This document shows, one piece after another, positions 41,825 to 50,720 of a stretch of 64,000 bases of DNA. The stretch is taken from positions 1 through 64,000 of the forward strand of contig DATJMX010000052.1 in assembly GCA_035508495.1 (NCBI GenBank), in the 5' to 3' direction. Origin of the DNA: Candidatus Binataceae bacterium (GTDB lineage Bacteria > Desulfobacterota > Binatia > Binatales > Binataceae). Position 1 is the stretch's first letter, and every line of letters starts with the position of its first letter. A model generated the notes under the pieces. That model searched no databases. It was not told the DNA's origin and saw nothing but the letters and a program-made list of their open reading frames with translations. The position numbers and the translations under genes were made by a program.

Positions 41825-41998
41825 ATGGCTGAGAAAAAAGCAAAGACCGCAGAAAAGAACGCGGGACTTCAAATCAAGCATAGCTGTCCGCAGTGCGGCG
41901 GTGAGAGCAAAGTGACGCTGTTCGCCGGCTACGGCCGCAAGGGATTCTTCCTGGTCTGCGAAAAGAACTGCGGCTTCGTCGGCCGCGTGCGCGGCTGA
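41825..41998 (+). CDS. 57-aa zinc-ribbon protein
   Basis: A short gene from ATG 41825 to TGA 41998: a Lys/Ala-rich start (MAEKKAKTAEKNAG), then HSCPQCGG and after 19 residues LVCEKNCGF, a four-Cys zinc ribbon. It overlaps nothing and is followed after 20 bp by another Cys-pair protein, then secF. The function is unknown; a role near translation or nucleic acid binding is possible from size and charge. Confidence 0.7.
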   Translation: MAEKKAKTAEKNAGLQIKHSCPQCGGESKVTLFAGYGRKGFFLVCEKNCGFVGRVRG

Positions 41999-42018
41999 GC
42001 CGCCAAGGAGTCTCGCAG

Positions 42019-42429
42019 ATGGGCAGGGCGCGCAAGAGCAAGACCTCCAAGCGCGACAAGTACGCCTCGTTCGGCGATATGACCGACGAGAGCGAAGAAG
42101 ATGCGGATCTTCCCAAGGATGAAGCCGGCCGGCGCAAGATCAAGCGCCAGTACGCCGACCTCCTGGGTATCCGCATCGAGAAGCTTCGCGGCCGGATCCT
42201 GAACCGCGAGCGGATCAACAAGACGATCGAGGGTATCTACTTCATATGCTCTGGGTGCATGAAGGTGTGCCATTCGCTCGACGACGGCCTCGAAGAAGAT
42301 CCGGCCAACGTCAACAACCTGTGCGGCGCCTGCGTCAAATTGAAGGCCAGCGCGGCTGCTGCGGCAGCGCGCGAGGCTCAGGCGCCGGCGCGCCCGGCAC
42401 CATCGCGCAAACGAGCTGCGGCAAGCTGA
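42019..42429 (+). CDS. Basic zinc-binding protein of unknown function
   Basis: 136 aa. The N-terminal part is basic and acidic in turn (MGRARKSKTSKRDKYASFGD, SEEDADLPKDEAG), then helices KIKRQYADLLGIRIEKLRGRI. Cysteines form two pairs, FICSGCMKVC and LCGACVKL, a probable zinc knuckle. It ends in an Ala/Pro-rich tail with KRAAAS. I know no family. It sits between the small ribbon protein and secF, 20 and 50 bp away, and may be co-transcribed with both. Confidence 0.65.
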   Translation: MGRARKSKTSKRDKYASFGDMTDESEEDADLPKDEAGRRKIKRQYADLLGIRIEKLRGRILNRERINKTIEGIYFICSGCMKVCHSLDDGLEEDPANVNNLCGACVKLKASAAAAAAREAQAPARPAPSRKRAAAS

Positions 42430-42479
42430 AACCGCTCAGGGTTGTGCCGCCAGCCGCGAAAAGATAAACAACAGGGCCG

Positions 42480-43412
42480 ATGTCTCTTCAGCTGATTCGC
42501 CCCGACATTAATCTTGATTTCGTCGGGAAGCGGTACTTTTTCGTTCTGCTTTCGACGGTGATCAATATTACCGCTATCGTGTTGCTCTTAACCCGCGGCC
42601 TCAATTATGGCGTCGATTTCGTCGGCGGCAGCGTCGCGCAGGTCGAGTTTACACAGACGACCAACGGCGACACGATCAGGAGCGCGCTTGCACCGCTGGG
42701 CCTCGGCGAAATCACGGTTCAGGACTTCGGCAAAGCTGGACAGTCATTCCTGATCCGCTTCGAAGCGGTCAAAAACATCGGCAGTATCGGGCCCAAGCTC
42801 GAGTCGGCGCTGGGACAAAAATACGGCCAGGGTGCGGCCAAGGTGGTTCGCGTCGAGAGCGTCGGCGCCAAGGTCGGCAGCGATCTTAGGCGCAAGGGAT
42901 TTCTCGCGGTTATCGTGGCGACGCTCTTCATGGGCGTCTATATCGCGATCCAGTTCCGGCACGTGAGCTGGAGCTTCGGCGCGGGCGCGGTCGTGGCCTT
43001 GATCCACGACGTGCTCGTGGTCGTCGGCGCGCTGGTCGTGAGCCAGTATCAATTTGATCTGACGACGCTGGCTGCGGTGCTCACGGTTATCGGCTATTCG
43101 GTGCACGACACGATCATCGTATCGGATCGAATCCGCGAGGACTCCGCCAAGCGGCGCCGCGAGCCGATCGCGATCACGATGAACCGAGCCATCAACGAAA
43201 CGCTGTCGCGCACGATCCTGACCTCGGGCACCGCCATCGTGGTGCTGATCGCGCTGCTCGCCTTCGGCGGTCCGATCCTGCGGCCGTCAGCGTTCACGCT
43301 GCTGGTCGGCTTCATCACGGGAACCTATTCGTCGATCTACATCGCGGGTCCGGTGGTGCTGTTCTGGGAGAGCGGCCACCGCGTCGGCGCCGTATCATCG
43401 CGCGCAGCCTGA
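42480..43412 (+). CDS. secF: Protein-export membrane protein SecF
   Basis: 310 aa, family length. First membrane span FFVLLSTVINITAIVLLL, then the D/F conserved GLNYGVDFVGGSVAQVEF, periplasmic domain, and five C-terminal spans with the marker motifs VLTVIGYSVHDTIIVSDRIRED and NETLSRTILTSGTAIVVL. SecF works with SecD to use the proton force for late protein translocation. secD and yajC are not adjacent here; they may lie elsewhere. Confidence 0.93.
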   Translation: MSLQLIRPDINLDFVGKRYFFVLLSTVINITAIVLLLTRGLNYGVDFVGGSVAQVEFTQTTNGDTIRSALAPLGLGEITVQDFGKAGQSFLIRFEAVKNIGSIGPKLESALGQKYGQGAAKVVRVESVGAKVGSDLRRKGFLAVIVATLFMGVYIAIQFRHVSWSFGAGAVVALIHDVLVVVGALVVSQYQFDLTTLAAVLTVIGYSVHDTIIVSDRIREDSAKRRREPIAITMNRAINETLSRTILTSGTAIVVLIALLAFGGPILRPSAFTLLVGFITGTYSSIYIAGPVVLFWESGHRVGAVSSRAA

Positions 43413-43442
43413 GCAATTCGCGGGCGTATCGTCCGCCGACAC

Positions 43443-43754
43443 TTGGCAATCACGGTAAAGACGGGACGCGGCGCTTACGCGATGAAGCTCGCGGCGCCCA
43501 CGGAGCGCTCAGGCGACGCGATCGTGCTGACGATCGCACTCGACCGCGCCGATGGCATCGAACGCGTCGCGTTCAAATGCCGAGTCGCCGCAGAGCTCGC
43601 CGCAAGCGCATCGGACGAGGCACTCGCCGAGCGCCTCGCCCAGTGGATCGAGCGCGATTTCGAAATGACCCGCGAGACCGCACTGAAAACGATCCGCACC
43701 GAACGCCGCCTGCACGAGTTTCTCTTCGACAGCACAAATCGTGGCCCGCTCTGA
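43443..43754 (+). CDS. Hypothetical protein, 103 aa
   Basis: A soluble alpha+beta protein: AIVLTIALDRADGIERVAFKC (strands), then helices AASASDEALAERLAQWIERDFEMTRETALKTIRTERRLHEF. TTG 43443 is the first start; ATG 43482 removes 13 residues. The helical half resembles a small regulator or partner domain but I cannot name it. It follows secF by 30 bp and is followed by a hairpin. Confidence 0.55.
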   Translation: MAITVKTGRGAYAMKLAAPTERSGDAIVLTIALDRADGIERVAFKCRVAAELAASASDEALAERLAQWIERDFEMTRETALKTIRTERRLHEFLFDSTNRGPL

Positions 43755-43794
43755 AAACTCCCTCGCCCGTTATTTCACGGGAGAGGGATTTCAG
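43751..43794 (+). terminator. Stem-loop terminator
   Basis: CTGAAA-ACT-CCCTC-G-CCCGT (43751-43770) pairs with ACGGG-A-GAGGG-ATTTCAG (43776-43794). The loop is TATTT. It lies at the stop codon of the 103-aa gene. The core CCCTC...GAGGG resembles the hairpin at 51364. Confidence 0.6.
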
Positions 43795-43805
43795 AGCGGC
43801 TTCTT

Positions 43806-43823
43806 ACATGCAATCTTGCATGT
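43806..43823. promoter_or_regulatory. ACATGCAA-TC-TTGCATGT operator
   Basis: An 8+8 bp perfect inverted repeat lies 28 bp before the TetR start, the usual place and size for a TetR operator. Confidence 0.65.
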
Positions 43824-43851
43824 ATGTTTTTAGCGCGATACGCTCGTTTTC

Positions 43852-44523
43852 ATGCCGGCGCGGAAGCGTAAAACACAGGCTGAGCGCAGTGCCACTACTC
43901 GCGAGCGCCTGCTCGAGGCTGCGATCGACTGTATTGTCGAGCACGGCTACGCGCGCACCACGACGACGATGATCGCGCGCCGGGCGCGGCTCACGCGCGG
44001 CGCGCAGCTTCATCACTTCGGTAATCGCGAGCAACTCATACACGCCGCAATCAGCCATCTCTTCGAGCGGGGCCTTGCCGATTTTGCGGCGGCCTTCAGT
44101 ATCGTGCCGGCCGGCGTCGATCAGAACGACGCGGCGATCGAGCTCGCCTGGAATTTCTTTGACGGCCGGATGGCCACGGCGTGGATCGAGATCTTGGTCG
44201 CGGCACGCAGAGATTCCAAGCTGCACAAGGCCGTCGCCGAAGGCGGCGCAAAGATGAACGCCGAGCTGCTCAAGTTCGGCAGCTCCTATTCGAGTCTGCC
44301 ACTCGACGAATTCGCCGTCTCGCAGACTTTCGAAGCGGCGCTGATGATCGGTCTGGCCGTGATCGGGATGAATGCGCCCCCCGACGTTTTCAGAGCCGCT
44401 TCGACGGCGGTGCTCGAAGTGCTGAAGGAGTTCATCTGGTCGCTCGCAAAGGATCGGGCCTTGCTGCGCCGCGCGCTCGATCGAACTTCGCGCAGGACTA
44501 TCAAGGGGGTGCGCGCGCGATGA
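43852..44523 (+). CDS. TetR-family regulator
   Basis: 223 aa. The first 60 residues form the TetR DNA-binding domain: ERLLEAAIDCIVEHGYARTTTTMIARRARLTRGAQLHHFGNREQLI-type, here MIARRARLTRGAQLHHF as helix-turn-helix. The C-terminal region is the ligand domain. Its TGA overlaps the ATG of the permease gene (44520) by 4 bp, so it probably controls that gene and itself through the palindrome at 43806. Confidence 0.87.
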   Translation: MPARKRKTQAERSATTRERLLEAAIDCIVEHGYARTTTTMIARRARLTRGAQLHHFGNREQLIHAAISHLFERGLADFAAAFSIVPAGVDQNDAAIELAWNFFDGRMATAWIEILVAARRDSKLHKAVAEGGAKMNAELLKFGSSYSSLPLDEFAVSQTFEAALMIGLAVIGMNAPPDVFRAASTAVLEVLKEFIWSLAKDRALLRRALDRTSRRTIKGVRAR

Positions 44524-45656
44524 AGTATTTTCATTTGCTATTGCGGAATCTGCAGCGCAATCGACGGCGCACCATTCTCACGATCATTTCGATCGCCGTT
44601 TCGATCTTTATCTTCTGCGGCGTGCTGATTCTGCCGGTGTTCTTCGCGCTGGCTCTGAAATCGAGCGCCTCGTCACTCCGGCTCGTATGCCACGCCAAGG
44701 CCGGGCTCTCCTTCTCGATGCCGGAGTCATACGCGCCAAAGATCGCGGCGGTCTCGCATGTCGAAGGCGTCGATTCCTGGAATGGCTTCATGGGCATCTA
44801 TCACGATGCCAAGGATCAGTTTCCGAATGTCGCGATAAATCCCGACTCGGTTCCGAGCGTGTGGCCCGACTGGCGCGTGAGCCCTGACCAGGTCGCAGCT
44901 TTCCAGCATGAGCGAATTGCGGCGCTCGCCGGGCTCGATACGATGAAGCGCTTCAATTTCCATCTCGGCCAGCAGATCATGCTGCGCGGTACCGCGTACC
45001 CGGTGAATCTGACGGTAAAGATTGTCGGCACACTCGGCAAAGGCACGATGGCTTCGATGCTGCTCCTGCGCCGCGACTACATGCAGGAGGCGGTCGGACG
45101 CACCGGCCGCGTCGATGTCTTCTGGGTGATGGTCGATCGGCGCGAAAATCTGCAGCGCGTTTCACACGCGATCGACGAGACCTTCGCCAACTCGCCCGCG
45201 CCCACCCAGACCGAGACCGAGGGCGCGTTTCAGTCCAACATTCTCGACATGTTCCGAATGATCGTGAAGCTGATGGAAGCCTTTGCGGTGATCATCCTGG
45301 TCAGTATCACGCTCGTCGCTGCGAACACGGCCGCGATGTCGATACGCGAGCGGCGCGCCGAAGTCGCCCTGATTCGCTCGCTCGGATTCACCTCGCGCGC
45401 GGTCGGCTTCCTGCTCGTCGCCGAGAATATCGTGCTTGCCGTGATCGCTGGCTTTATCGGAATCGCGCTTGCGGAAATTTCGGTGCGTATCGCCGGGCCC
45501 CGCCTCTTCGGCGGTATCGGGCTCTCCTGGCTGGCGCCGTCGATCGTCGTCTATGCCACCCTCGTCGCGCTCTCGATCGGCGCGTTAAGCGCTCTGATCC
45601 CGGCGATCGCCATCGTCCGCCGCAATATCGTCGACGAGCTCCGCGCAGTCGGATAA
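44520..45656 (+). CDS. FtsX/MacB-type ABC transporter permease
   Basis: 378 aa. N-terminal span RRTILTIISIAVSIFIFCGVL, a large periplasmic MacB_PCD-like domain (about 45-255) and three C-terminal spans (AFAVIILVSITLVAANTAAMS, FLLVAENIVLAVIAGFIGIAL, IVVYATLVALSIGALSALIP) with RRAEVALIRSLGF, the FtsX signature. A matching ATPase gene is absent from the neighbourhood, so the partner must be encoded elsewhere. The longer open frame to 44181 is a shadow of the TetR gene. Confidence 0.85.
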   Translation: MKYFHLLLRNLQRNRRRTILTIISIAVSIFIFCGVLILPVFFALALKSSASSLRLVCHAKAGLSFSMPESYAPKIAAVSHVEGVDSWNGFMGIYHDAKDQFPNVAINPDSVPSVWPDWRVSPDQVAAFQHERIAALAGLDTMKRFNFHLGQQIMLRGTAYPVNLTVKIVGTLGKGTMASMLLLRRDYMQEAVGRTGRVDVFWVMVDRRENLQRVSHAIDETFANSPAPTQTETEGAFQSNILDMFRMIVKLMEAFAVIILVSITLVAANTAAMSIRERRAEVALIRSLGFTSRAVGFLLVAENIVLAVIAGFIGIALAEISVRIAGPRLFGGIGLSWLAPSIVVYATLVALSIGALSALIPAIAIVRRNIVDELRAVG

Positions 45657-45793
45657 ATTGAAGCGCGCGCATCGACGGTGTATTCTGACCGCTCGGTAAG
45701 GATCGAATTCAGCCCGAGTTTTCTGGATAATTCCTTTAGCCGACTAAATGAGTCCAGAATTTCTAACTAATGCTGCGCGGTGGCTGTATTCGT

Positions 45794-45835
45794 TTGACTG
45801 CTGGCCTATCATGGCTATACTTGACCTGAGAGGTC
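45794..45835 (+). promoter_or_regulatory. isc operon promoter with palindrome at the start site
   Basis: TTGACT (45794-45799), 16 bp, TATACT (45816-45821): a good sigma70 promoter. The predicted start near 45828 falls in GACCT-GAG-AGGTC (45823-45835), a perfect inverted repeat. That is where a repressor would act. No iscR gene is in the operon, so the regulator is unknown. Confidence 0.6.
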
Positions 45836-45882
45836 CACTAATTTTCCCGAGCCCTTCGGGGCCGACTGTGGCTTAGGACGCG

Positions 45883-47100
45883 ATGTTGAAGACGCCGATT
45901 TACATGGACAATCACGCTACGACGCGCATGGATCCCCGTGTGCTCGAAGCGATGCTCCCCTACTTCACCGAGAAGTTCGGCAATGCCGCCAGCCGTAATC
46001 ACAGCTTCGGCTGGGAAGCCGAGGAAGGCGTCGGTCGCGCCCGCGACCAGATCGCTGCTCTCATCGGTGGCAAGTCGAAGGAAATCATTTTCACGAGCGG
46101 CGCCACCGAATCCGACAACCTCGCGATCAAGGGCGTCGTCGAGTTCTACAAGGACAAAGGCAACCACATCATCACGTGCGTCACCGAGCACAAGGCGGTC
46201 CTCGACAGTTGCCGCGCGCTCGAGCGTGCCGGCAAGGCGACGGTCACTTATCTGCCGGTTGACAAGTACGGGATGGTGAATCCCGACGACGTGCGCAACG
46301 CGATCACCGATAAGACCGTCCTTATCTCGATCATGTGGGCTAACAACGAGGTCGGCACGATTCACCCCGTGGCCGAGATCGGCAAGATCGCCAAGGAAAA
46401 GGGCGTCATCTTCCACTGCGATGCGGTCCAGGCAATCGGCCACATTCCCGTTGATGCCGAAAAGGCGGGCGTCGATCTGCTCGCGATGACAGCGCATAAG
46501 CTTTACGGCCCCAAGGGATGCGGCGCGCTATGGGTGCGCTCGAAGGGACCGCGCGTGCGCCTCACGCCGATTATCGATGGCGGCGGCCATGAGCGCGGGA
46601 TGCGCTCGGGCACGCTGAACGTCACCGGTATCGTGGGATTCGGCGCGGCGTGCGAGATCGCCGGCAAGGAAATGGCCGAGGAGATCGCGCGGATGCGCGA
46701 CCTGCGCGACAAGCTGCGCGCGGGGCTCTTCGAGCGGCTCGACGAAATCTATTTGAATGGCCATCCGACGGAGCGGCTGCCTGGCAACCTCAACGTCAGC
46801 TTTGCGTATGTCGAAGGCGAGTCGCTCTTGATGGGAATCAACGATGTCGCGGTGAGCTCCGGCTCGGCGTGCACGTCGGCGACGCTCGAACCGTCCTACG
46901 TGATTCGTGCGCTCGGTATCGACGACGAGCTGGCGCATAGCTCGATTCGCTTCGGCGTCGGGCGCTTTAATACCGAAGAGGAAGTTGAGTACGTAACTGA
47001 TCGCGTATCTCGGGAAGTGAAGCGGCTGCGCGAAATGTCGCCGCTGTACGAGATGGCGAAGGAAGGGATCGACCTCAAGTCGGTCAACTGGAAGTCTTAA
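45883..47100 (+). CDS. iscS: Cysteine desulfurase IscS
   Basis: 405 aa. PLP Lys is in LLAMTAHKLYGPKG, the His-containing TEHKAVLDSC and the mobile-loop Cys in AVSSGSACTSA are present, as is the IscS-type C-terminus. The PLP enzyme frees sulfur from Cys and passes it to IscU. It is the first gene of a six-gene iscSUA-hscBA-iscX run with gaps of 4-27 bp. Confidence 0.95.
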   Translation: MLKTPIYMDNHATTRMDPRVLEAMLPYFTEKFGNAASRNHSFGWEAEEGVGRARDQIAALIGGKSKEIIFTSGATESDNLAIKGVVEFYKDKGNHIITCVTEHKAVLDSCRALERAGKATVTYLPVDKYGMVNPDDVRNAITDKTVLISIMWANNEVGTIHPVAEIGKIAKEKGVIFHCDAVQAIGHIPVDAEKAGVDLLAMTAHKLYGPKGCGALWVRSKGPRVRLTPIIDGGGHERGMRSGTLNVTGIVGFGAACEIAGKEMAEEIARMRDLRDKLRAGLFERLDEIYLNGHPTERLPGNLNVSFAYVEGESLLMGINDVAVSSGSACTSATLEPSYVIRALGIDDELAHSSIRFGVGRFNTEEEVEYVTDRVSREVKRLREMSPLYEMAKEGIDLKSVNWKS

Positions 47101-47124
47101 GCGCGACGCGATCGCGGAGGAATC

Positions 47125-47541
47125 ATGGCTTACTCGGATAAGGTTCTCGACCACTATAACAATCCGCGCAACGTCGGCTCGTTCGCCAAGGACGATCCCA
47201 ACGTCGGCACCGGTGTCGTCGGTGCGCCCGAATGCGGCGACGTGATGAAGCTGCAGCTCAAGATCAGCGACAGCGGCGTGATCGAAGACGCGAAGTTCAA
47301 GACCTTTGGCTGCGGCAGCGCGATCGCAAGCTCGAGCTACGTCACCGAGCTCGTCAAAGGCAAGAAGATCGACGAGGCGATGGCAATCAAGAACACCGTC
47401 ATCGTGCAGGAACTCAACCTGCCCCCGGTGAAGATCCATTGCTCGGTGCTGGCCGAAGATGCGATCAAGGCTGCGATCACCGACTGGAAGAAGCGCAAGG
47501 GTGAGGTGGTGGAAGCCGAGCCCGAAAAGGCCAAGGCCTAA
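47125..47541 (+). CDS. iscU: Fe-S cluster scaffold IscU
   Basis: 138 aa. Ligand Cys37, Cys63 and Cys106 and Asp39 match E. coli IscU numbers (PECGDVM, TFGCGSAIA, VKIHCSVLA). The HscA recognition site LPPVK precedes Cys106. It builds [2Fe-2S] clusters from IscS sulfur. A polar tail KKRKGEVVEAEPEKAKA extends it. Confidence 0.96.
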   Translation: MAYSDKVLDHYNNPRNVGSFAKDDPNVGTGVVGAPECGDVMKLQLKISDSGVIEDAKFKTFGCGSAIASSSYVTELVKGKKIDEAMAIKNTVIVQELNLPPVKIHCSVLAEDAIKAAITDWKKRKGEVVEAEPEKAKA

Positions 47542-47555
47542 AGCAGGTAGGCGCG

Positions 47556-47873
47556 ATGATCTCTCTGTCAGAAAACGCGGTCCACAAGATTAAGCAGCTC
47601 GTTGCCGAAAAGGGCGACGACGCCGGACTGCGCGTGAAGGTGGTGGGTGGCGGATGCTCCGGGCTTCAGTACCGGATGGAAATCGACGCGGCCAAAGAGC
47701 GCGACAAGATTTTCGAGCGCGACGGCGCCAAGCTGATTGTCGATAAGAAGAGCTTCCTCTATCTGAACGGTTCCGAGCTCGACTACGCCGAAGAGCTGAT
47801 GTCGGCCGGGTTCCGGGTCGTCAACCCCAACGCCAAGCGCTCATGCGGATGCGGCGAATCGTTCGTCGTGTAG
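47556..47873 (+). CDS. iscA: Iron-sulfur assembly protein IscA
   Basis: 105 aa A-type carrier. The three Cys are in GGGCSGLQY (Cys34) and SCGCGESF (Cys97, Cys99). YRMEIDAAKERDKIFERDGAKLIVD is family-typical. It moves clusters to target proteins, particularly [4Fe-4S]. Fourteen bp after iscU. Confidence 0.93.
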   Translation: MISLSENAVHKIKQLVAEKGDDAGLRVKVVGGGCSGLQYRMEIDAAKERDKIFERDGAKLIVDKKSFLYLNGSELDYAEELMSAGFRVVNPNAKRSCGCGESFVV

Positions 47874-47900
47874 CGGCGATGCGGGGAATTTATCCAGCCA

Positions 47901-48533
47901 ATGATCGAATGCCCGTCATGTGCGCGGCGGCAACAGCCGCAATTGATATGTGAACAGTGCGGCACTCCGCTCGGCGCCGAGACCGATCTGTTCGCCGCGC
48001 TGGGCCTTCCGAAAAAGCTTGTGGTCGATCCCGCTGCGCTCGAGCGCACGTATCACGACCTGAGCCGCCGCATTCATCCTGACAAATATGCATCGCAGAA
48101 CGCCCGCGTGCGCAGCGCAAGCCTCCGCGCGACCGCCCTGCTCACCCGCGCGAATCGCACGCTGCGCGATTCGGTGACTCGCGGTCTTTACTGGCTCGAA
48201 TTGCATGGCGAAAAGCTCGGCACCAACAACAACCAGGTGCCGCCTGATCTCGCCGAGTTGGTCTTCGATGTTCAGGAGCAGCTTGCCGATCTCGATTCCG
48301 ACAAATCGGATGCCGCGCGCAGCGCAATCACGACGCGGCGCGACGAAATCGAATTGATGGTCGCGTCGTCGCTCGACGAGCTCGACAAGAATTTCGCGCG
48401 CTGGGATTCGAGCCAGCCGGACGACGCAAAACAACTGACTTTGGAGCTGAAAGCGATCCTTTCGAAGATCGCATACCTGCGCACACTGATCCGCGATGTT
48501 GACCGCGCGTTGGAGAACGCGAAGGCCGCGTAA
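47901..48533 (+). CDS. hscB: Co-chaperone HscB with N-terminal zinc finger
   Basis: 210 aa. CPSC at 4-7 and CEQC at 17-20 form a zinc ribbon that E. coli HscB lacks, but human HSCB and some delta-type bacteria have it. The J-domain follows with HPDK at 59-62 (RRIHPDKYASQN) and then the C-terminal helical IscU-binding domain. It stimulates HscA and delivers IscU. The stop is 3 bp before hscA. Confidence 0.92.
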   Translation: MIECPSCARRQQPQLICEQCGTPLGAETDLFAALGLPKKLVVDPAALERTYHDLSRRIHPDKYASQNARVRSASLRATALLTRANRTLRDSVTRGLYWLELHGEKLGTNNNQVPPDLAELVFDVQEQLADLDSDKSDAARSAITTRRDEIELMVASSLDELDKNFARWDSSQPDDAKQLTLELKAILSKIAYLRTLIRDVDRALENAKAA

Positions 48534-48536
48534 ACG

Positions 48537-50399
48537 ATGGAACGAATTTTCGGTATCGACCTCGGCACCACCAACAGCCTGATCGCGATCATGGATGGCG
48601 CCGCACCCAAGGTGATAGGCGAGACGGACTCAAGCGCCGCGCTGCTGCCCTCGGTGGTCGCGATCGCGCCCGACGGCAAAGTTGAAGTGGGCGCCAAGGC
48701 GATCGAAATGGAACCGCATCTCACCGTCGAAAAAGATGGCCGCGTGAGCGCGGTTGGCTTTGCCGGCGGCGAATACGGCGCCGTGGTTCGATCGGTGAAG
48801 CGCTACATGGGCCTCGGCGGCGACGAGGTCGCATCCGAGGATCGCCAGCGCTACACCTTCGCCGATCTCAGCGGCCCGGTCGTACGATTCCAGATCGGCA
48901 AGCGCACTTTCACGCCGCCGCAGATCTCCGCCGAGATTCTGCGCGCGCTGAAGGAACGTGCCGAGAAAGCGCTCGGCGAAAAAGTCGAGCGCGTCGTTAT
49001 CACTGTCCCTGCCTATTTCAACGACGGCCAGCGCCAGGCAACCAAGGATGCCGGCCGGCTCGCGGGCCTCGATGTCGTGCGCCTCGTTAATGAGCCGACT
49101 GCGGCGTCGCTCGCGTACGGGCTCGGTAAAATGGCGACGGGCAACGTCGCTGTCTATGACTTCGGCGGCGGCACCTTCGACGTATCGATCCTGAGTATCA
49201 AGGAAGGAATTTTCGAGGTCCTCGCGACCAACGGCGATACGCATCTCGGCGGCGACGATATCGATCGCGCTATCGTCGAATGGCTCACGACCGAACTGCC
49301 GGAGACGCTCAAGGTCGAGCGCCACGTGTGGAACACCGCGCGAATCGCCGCCGAAGACGCCAAGAAGCGCCTCAGCGACGCCGCGGAGACGAAGATCGTC
49401 GTCGAGCTCCCGGGCCATCGTATCGAGAAGCTGCTGACGCGCAGTTCACTTGAAAAACTCGCCGAGCCGTTCGTCGCGCGCACGTTAAAGCGCTGCGAAA
49501 TGGCGCTGAGCGACGCCAAGCTGAAACCTTCCGCTATCGAAGCCGTAGTATTGGTCGGTGGCTCGACGCGAATGCCCTATGTTCGCGAGCAGGTGAGGCG
49601 CCTCTTTGGCCGCGAACCGCTCAGTTCGCTCGATCCTGAGGAAGTGGTGGCGTTGGGGGCAGCAGTGCAAGCAGGAGTATTGATGGGCACCCAGGGTGAC
49701 ATGCTCCTGCTCGATGTCGTCCCGCTGTCGCTCGGGATCGAGACGATGGGCGGCGTAATGGAGCGTATCATTCATCGCAATACCACTATTCCGACCAGCG
49801 TAGCTGAAGGCTTCACGACGGCTGTGGATAACCAGACCCACGTCGATATTCATGTTTTGCAAGGAGAGCGCGAGCTTGCTAAGGATTGCCGTAGCCTCGC
49901 GCGCTTCAAGCTGGGCCCGATCGAGTCCCAGCCAGCAGGGCTGCCGCGCATCGAAGTAACTTTCCTTATCGATGCAAACGGGATACTTAACGTAAACGCG
50001 CGCGACGAGCGCACGGGGCGCGAGCATTCGGTCGACGTTAAGCCGAGCTATGGGCTCGACGACGAAGAAATCGAACGGATGCTCGAAGAGGCGATCGATC
50101 TGGGTGAGCAGGACCTCGAAGAGCGGCTGCTCATCACGGCCCGCAACGACGCCGAGCAGATTCTTGGCGCACTTCACAAGCAACTCGGCGAGTGGGCAGG
50201 GCTGGTCGCGAGCGACGAGCGCGCGCGGATCGAGGAGGCGGTGGGGCGGTTGGAAGATGCACGTAAAGGCACCGATCGCGAACTAATCGCCAAACTGGTC
50301 GAAGAGCTGAACGAGCTGACCACGCCGTTCGCGCAACGAATTATGGACGCGGCTATCAAGGACGCGCTCGAAAAGAAATCGGTCGAGGAATTGTCCTGA
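48537..50399 (+). CDS. hscA: Fe-S chaperone HscA (Hsp70)
   Basis: 620 aa. ATPase motifs GIDLGTTNSLIA, VYDFGGGTFDVSIL and VVLVGGSTRMPYVR are present; the substrate domain binds the LPPVK site of IscU. Full length for HscA and slightly diverged from DnaK (LPSVVAIAPDGK). It releases the cluster from IscU in an ATP cycle driven by HscB. Confidence 0.95.
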   Translation: MERIFGIDLGTTNSLIAIMDGAAPKVIGETDSSAALLPSVVAIAPDGKVEVGAKAIEMEPHLTVEKDGRVSAVGFAGGEYGAVVRSVKRYMGLGGDEVASEDRQRYTFADLSGPVVRFQIGKRTFTPPQISAEILRALKERAEKALGEKVERVVITVPAYFNDGQRQATKDAGRLAGLDVVRLVNEPTAASLAYGLGKMATGNVAVYDFGGGTFDVSILSIKEGIFEVLATNGDTHLGGDDIDRAIVEWLTTELPETLKVERHVWNTARIAAEDAKKRLSDAAETKIVVELPGHRIEKLLTRSSLEKLAEPFVARTLKRCEMALSDAKLKPSAIEAVVLVGGSTRMPYVREQVRRLFGREPLSSLDPEEVVALGAAVQAGVLMGTQGDMLLLDVVPLSLGIETMGGVMERIIHRNTTIPTSVAEGFTTAVDNQTHVDIHVLQGERELAKDCRSLARFKLGPIESQPAGLPRIEVTFLIDANGILNVNARDERTGREHSVDVKPSYGLDDEEIERMLEEAIDLGEQDLEERLLITARNDAEQILGALHKQLGEWAGLVASDERARIEEAVGRLEDARKGTDRELIAKLVEELNELTTPFAQRIMDAAIKDALEKKSVEELS

Positions 50400-50417
50400 C
50401 GGAGGAATCGGAACGCG

Positions 50418-50642
50418 ATGGGACTCAAGTGGGAACAGGCGGAAGAACTCGCCGAAGTGCTCGCGGAAAATCATCCCGGGCTTAATCCACTCGACGCCAG
50501 GTTCACCGATTTGCGTCAGTGGGTGATCGATCTCGATGAATTCGATGACGATCGCAACGGATCGACCGAAGGCAAGCTTGAGGCCATCCAGATGGCATGG
50601 CACGAGATCTACAAGGAACAAAACGAAGACGATTCTGAATAA
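50418..50642 (+). CDS. iscX: IscX
   Basis: 74 aa, near the 66 aa norm. MGLKWEQAEELAEVLAENHPGLNP, the DLRQWVIDLDEFDDD motif and IQMAWHEIYKEQ are the IscX marks. It is an iron-binding regulator of IscS activity. No ferredoxin gene sits between hscA and iscX, unlike in E. coli. Confidence 0.92.
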   Translation: MGLKWEQAEELAEVLAENHPGLNPLDARFTDLRQWVIDLDEFDDDRNGSTEGKLEAIQMAWHEIYKEQNEDDSE

Positions 50643-50720
50643 TTCACGGAGTAAATACGTCGAAAAGTAGGCCACAGGGGCCTGCACGTGTTTAAGCCGT
50701 AAAATCAGGAGGGCGGGGCG

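Noticed and set aside
44181..44519. N-terminal extension of the permease
   Set aside because: It overlaps the TetR gene in another frame and is Arg-rich; the permease starts at the ATG overlapping the TetR stop.
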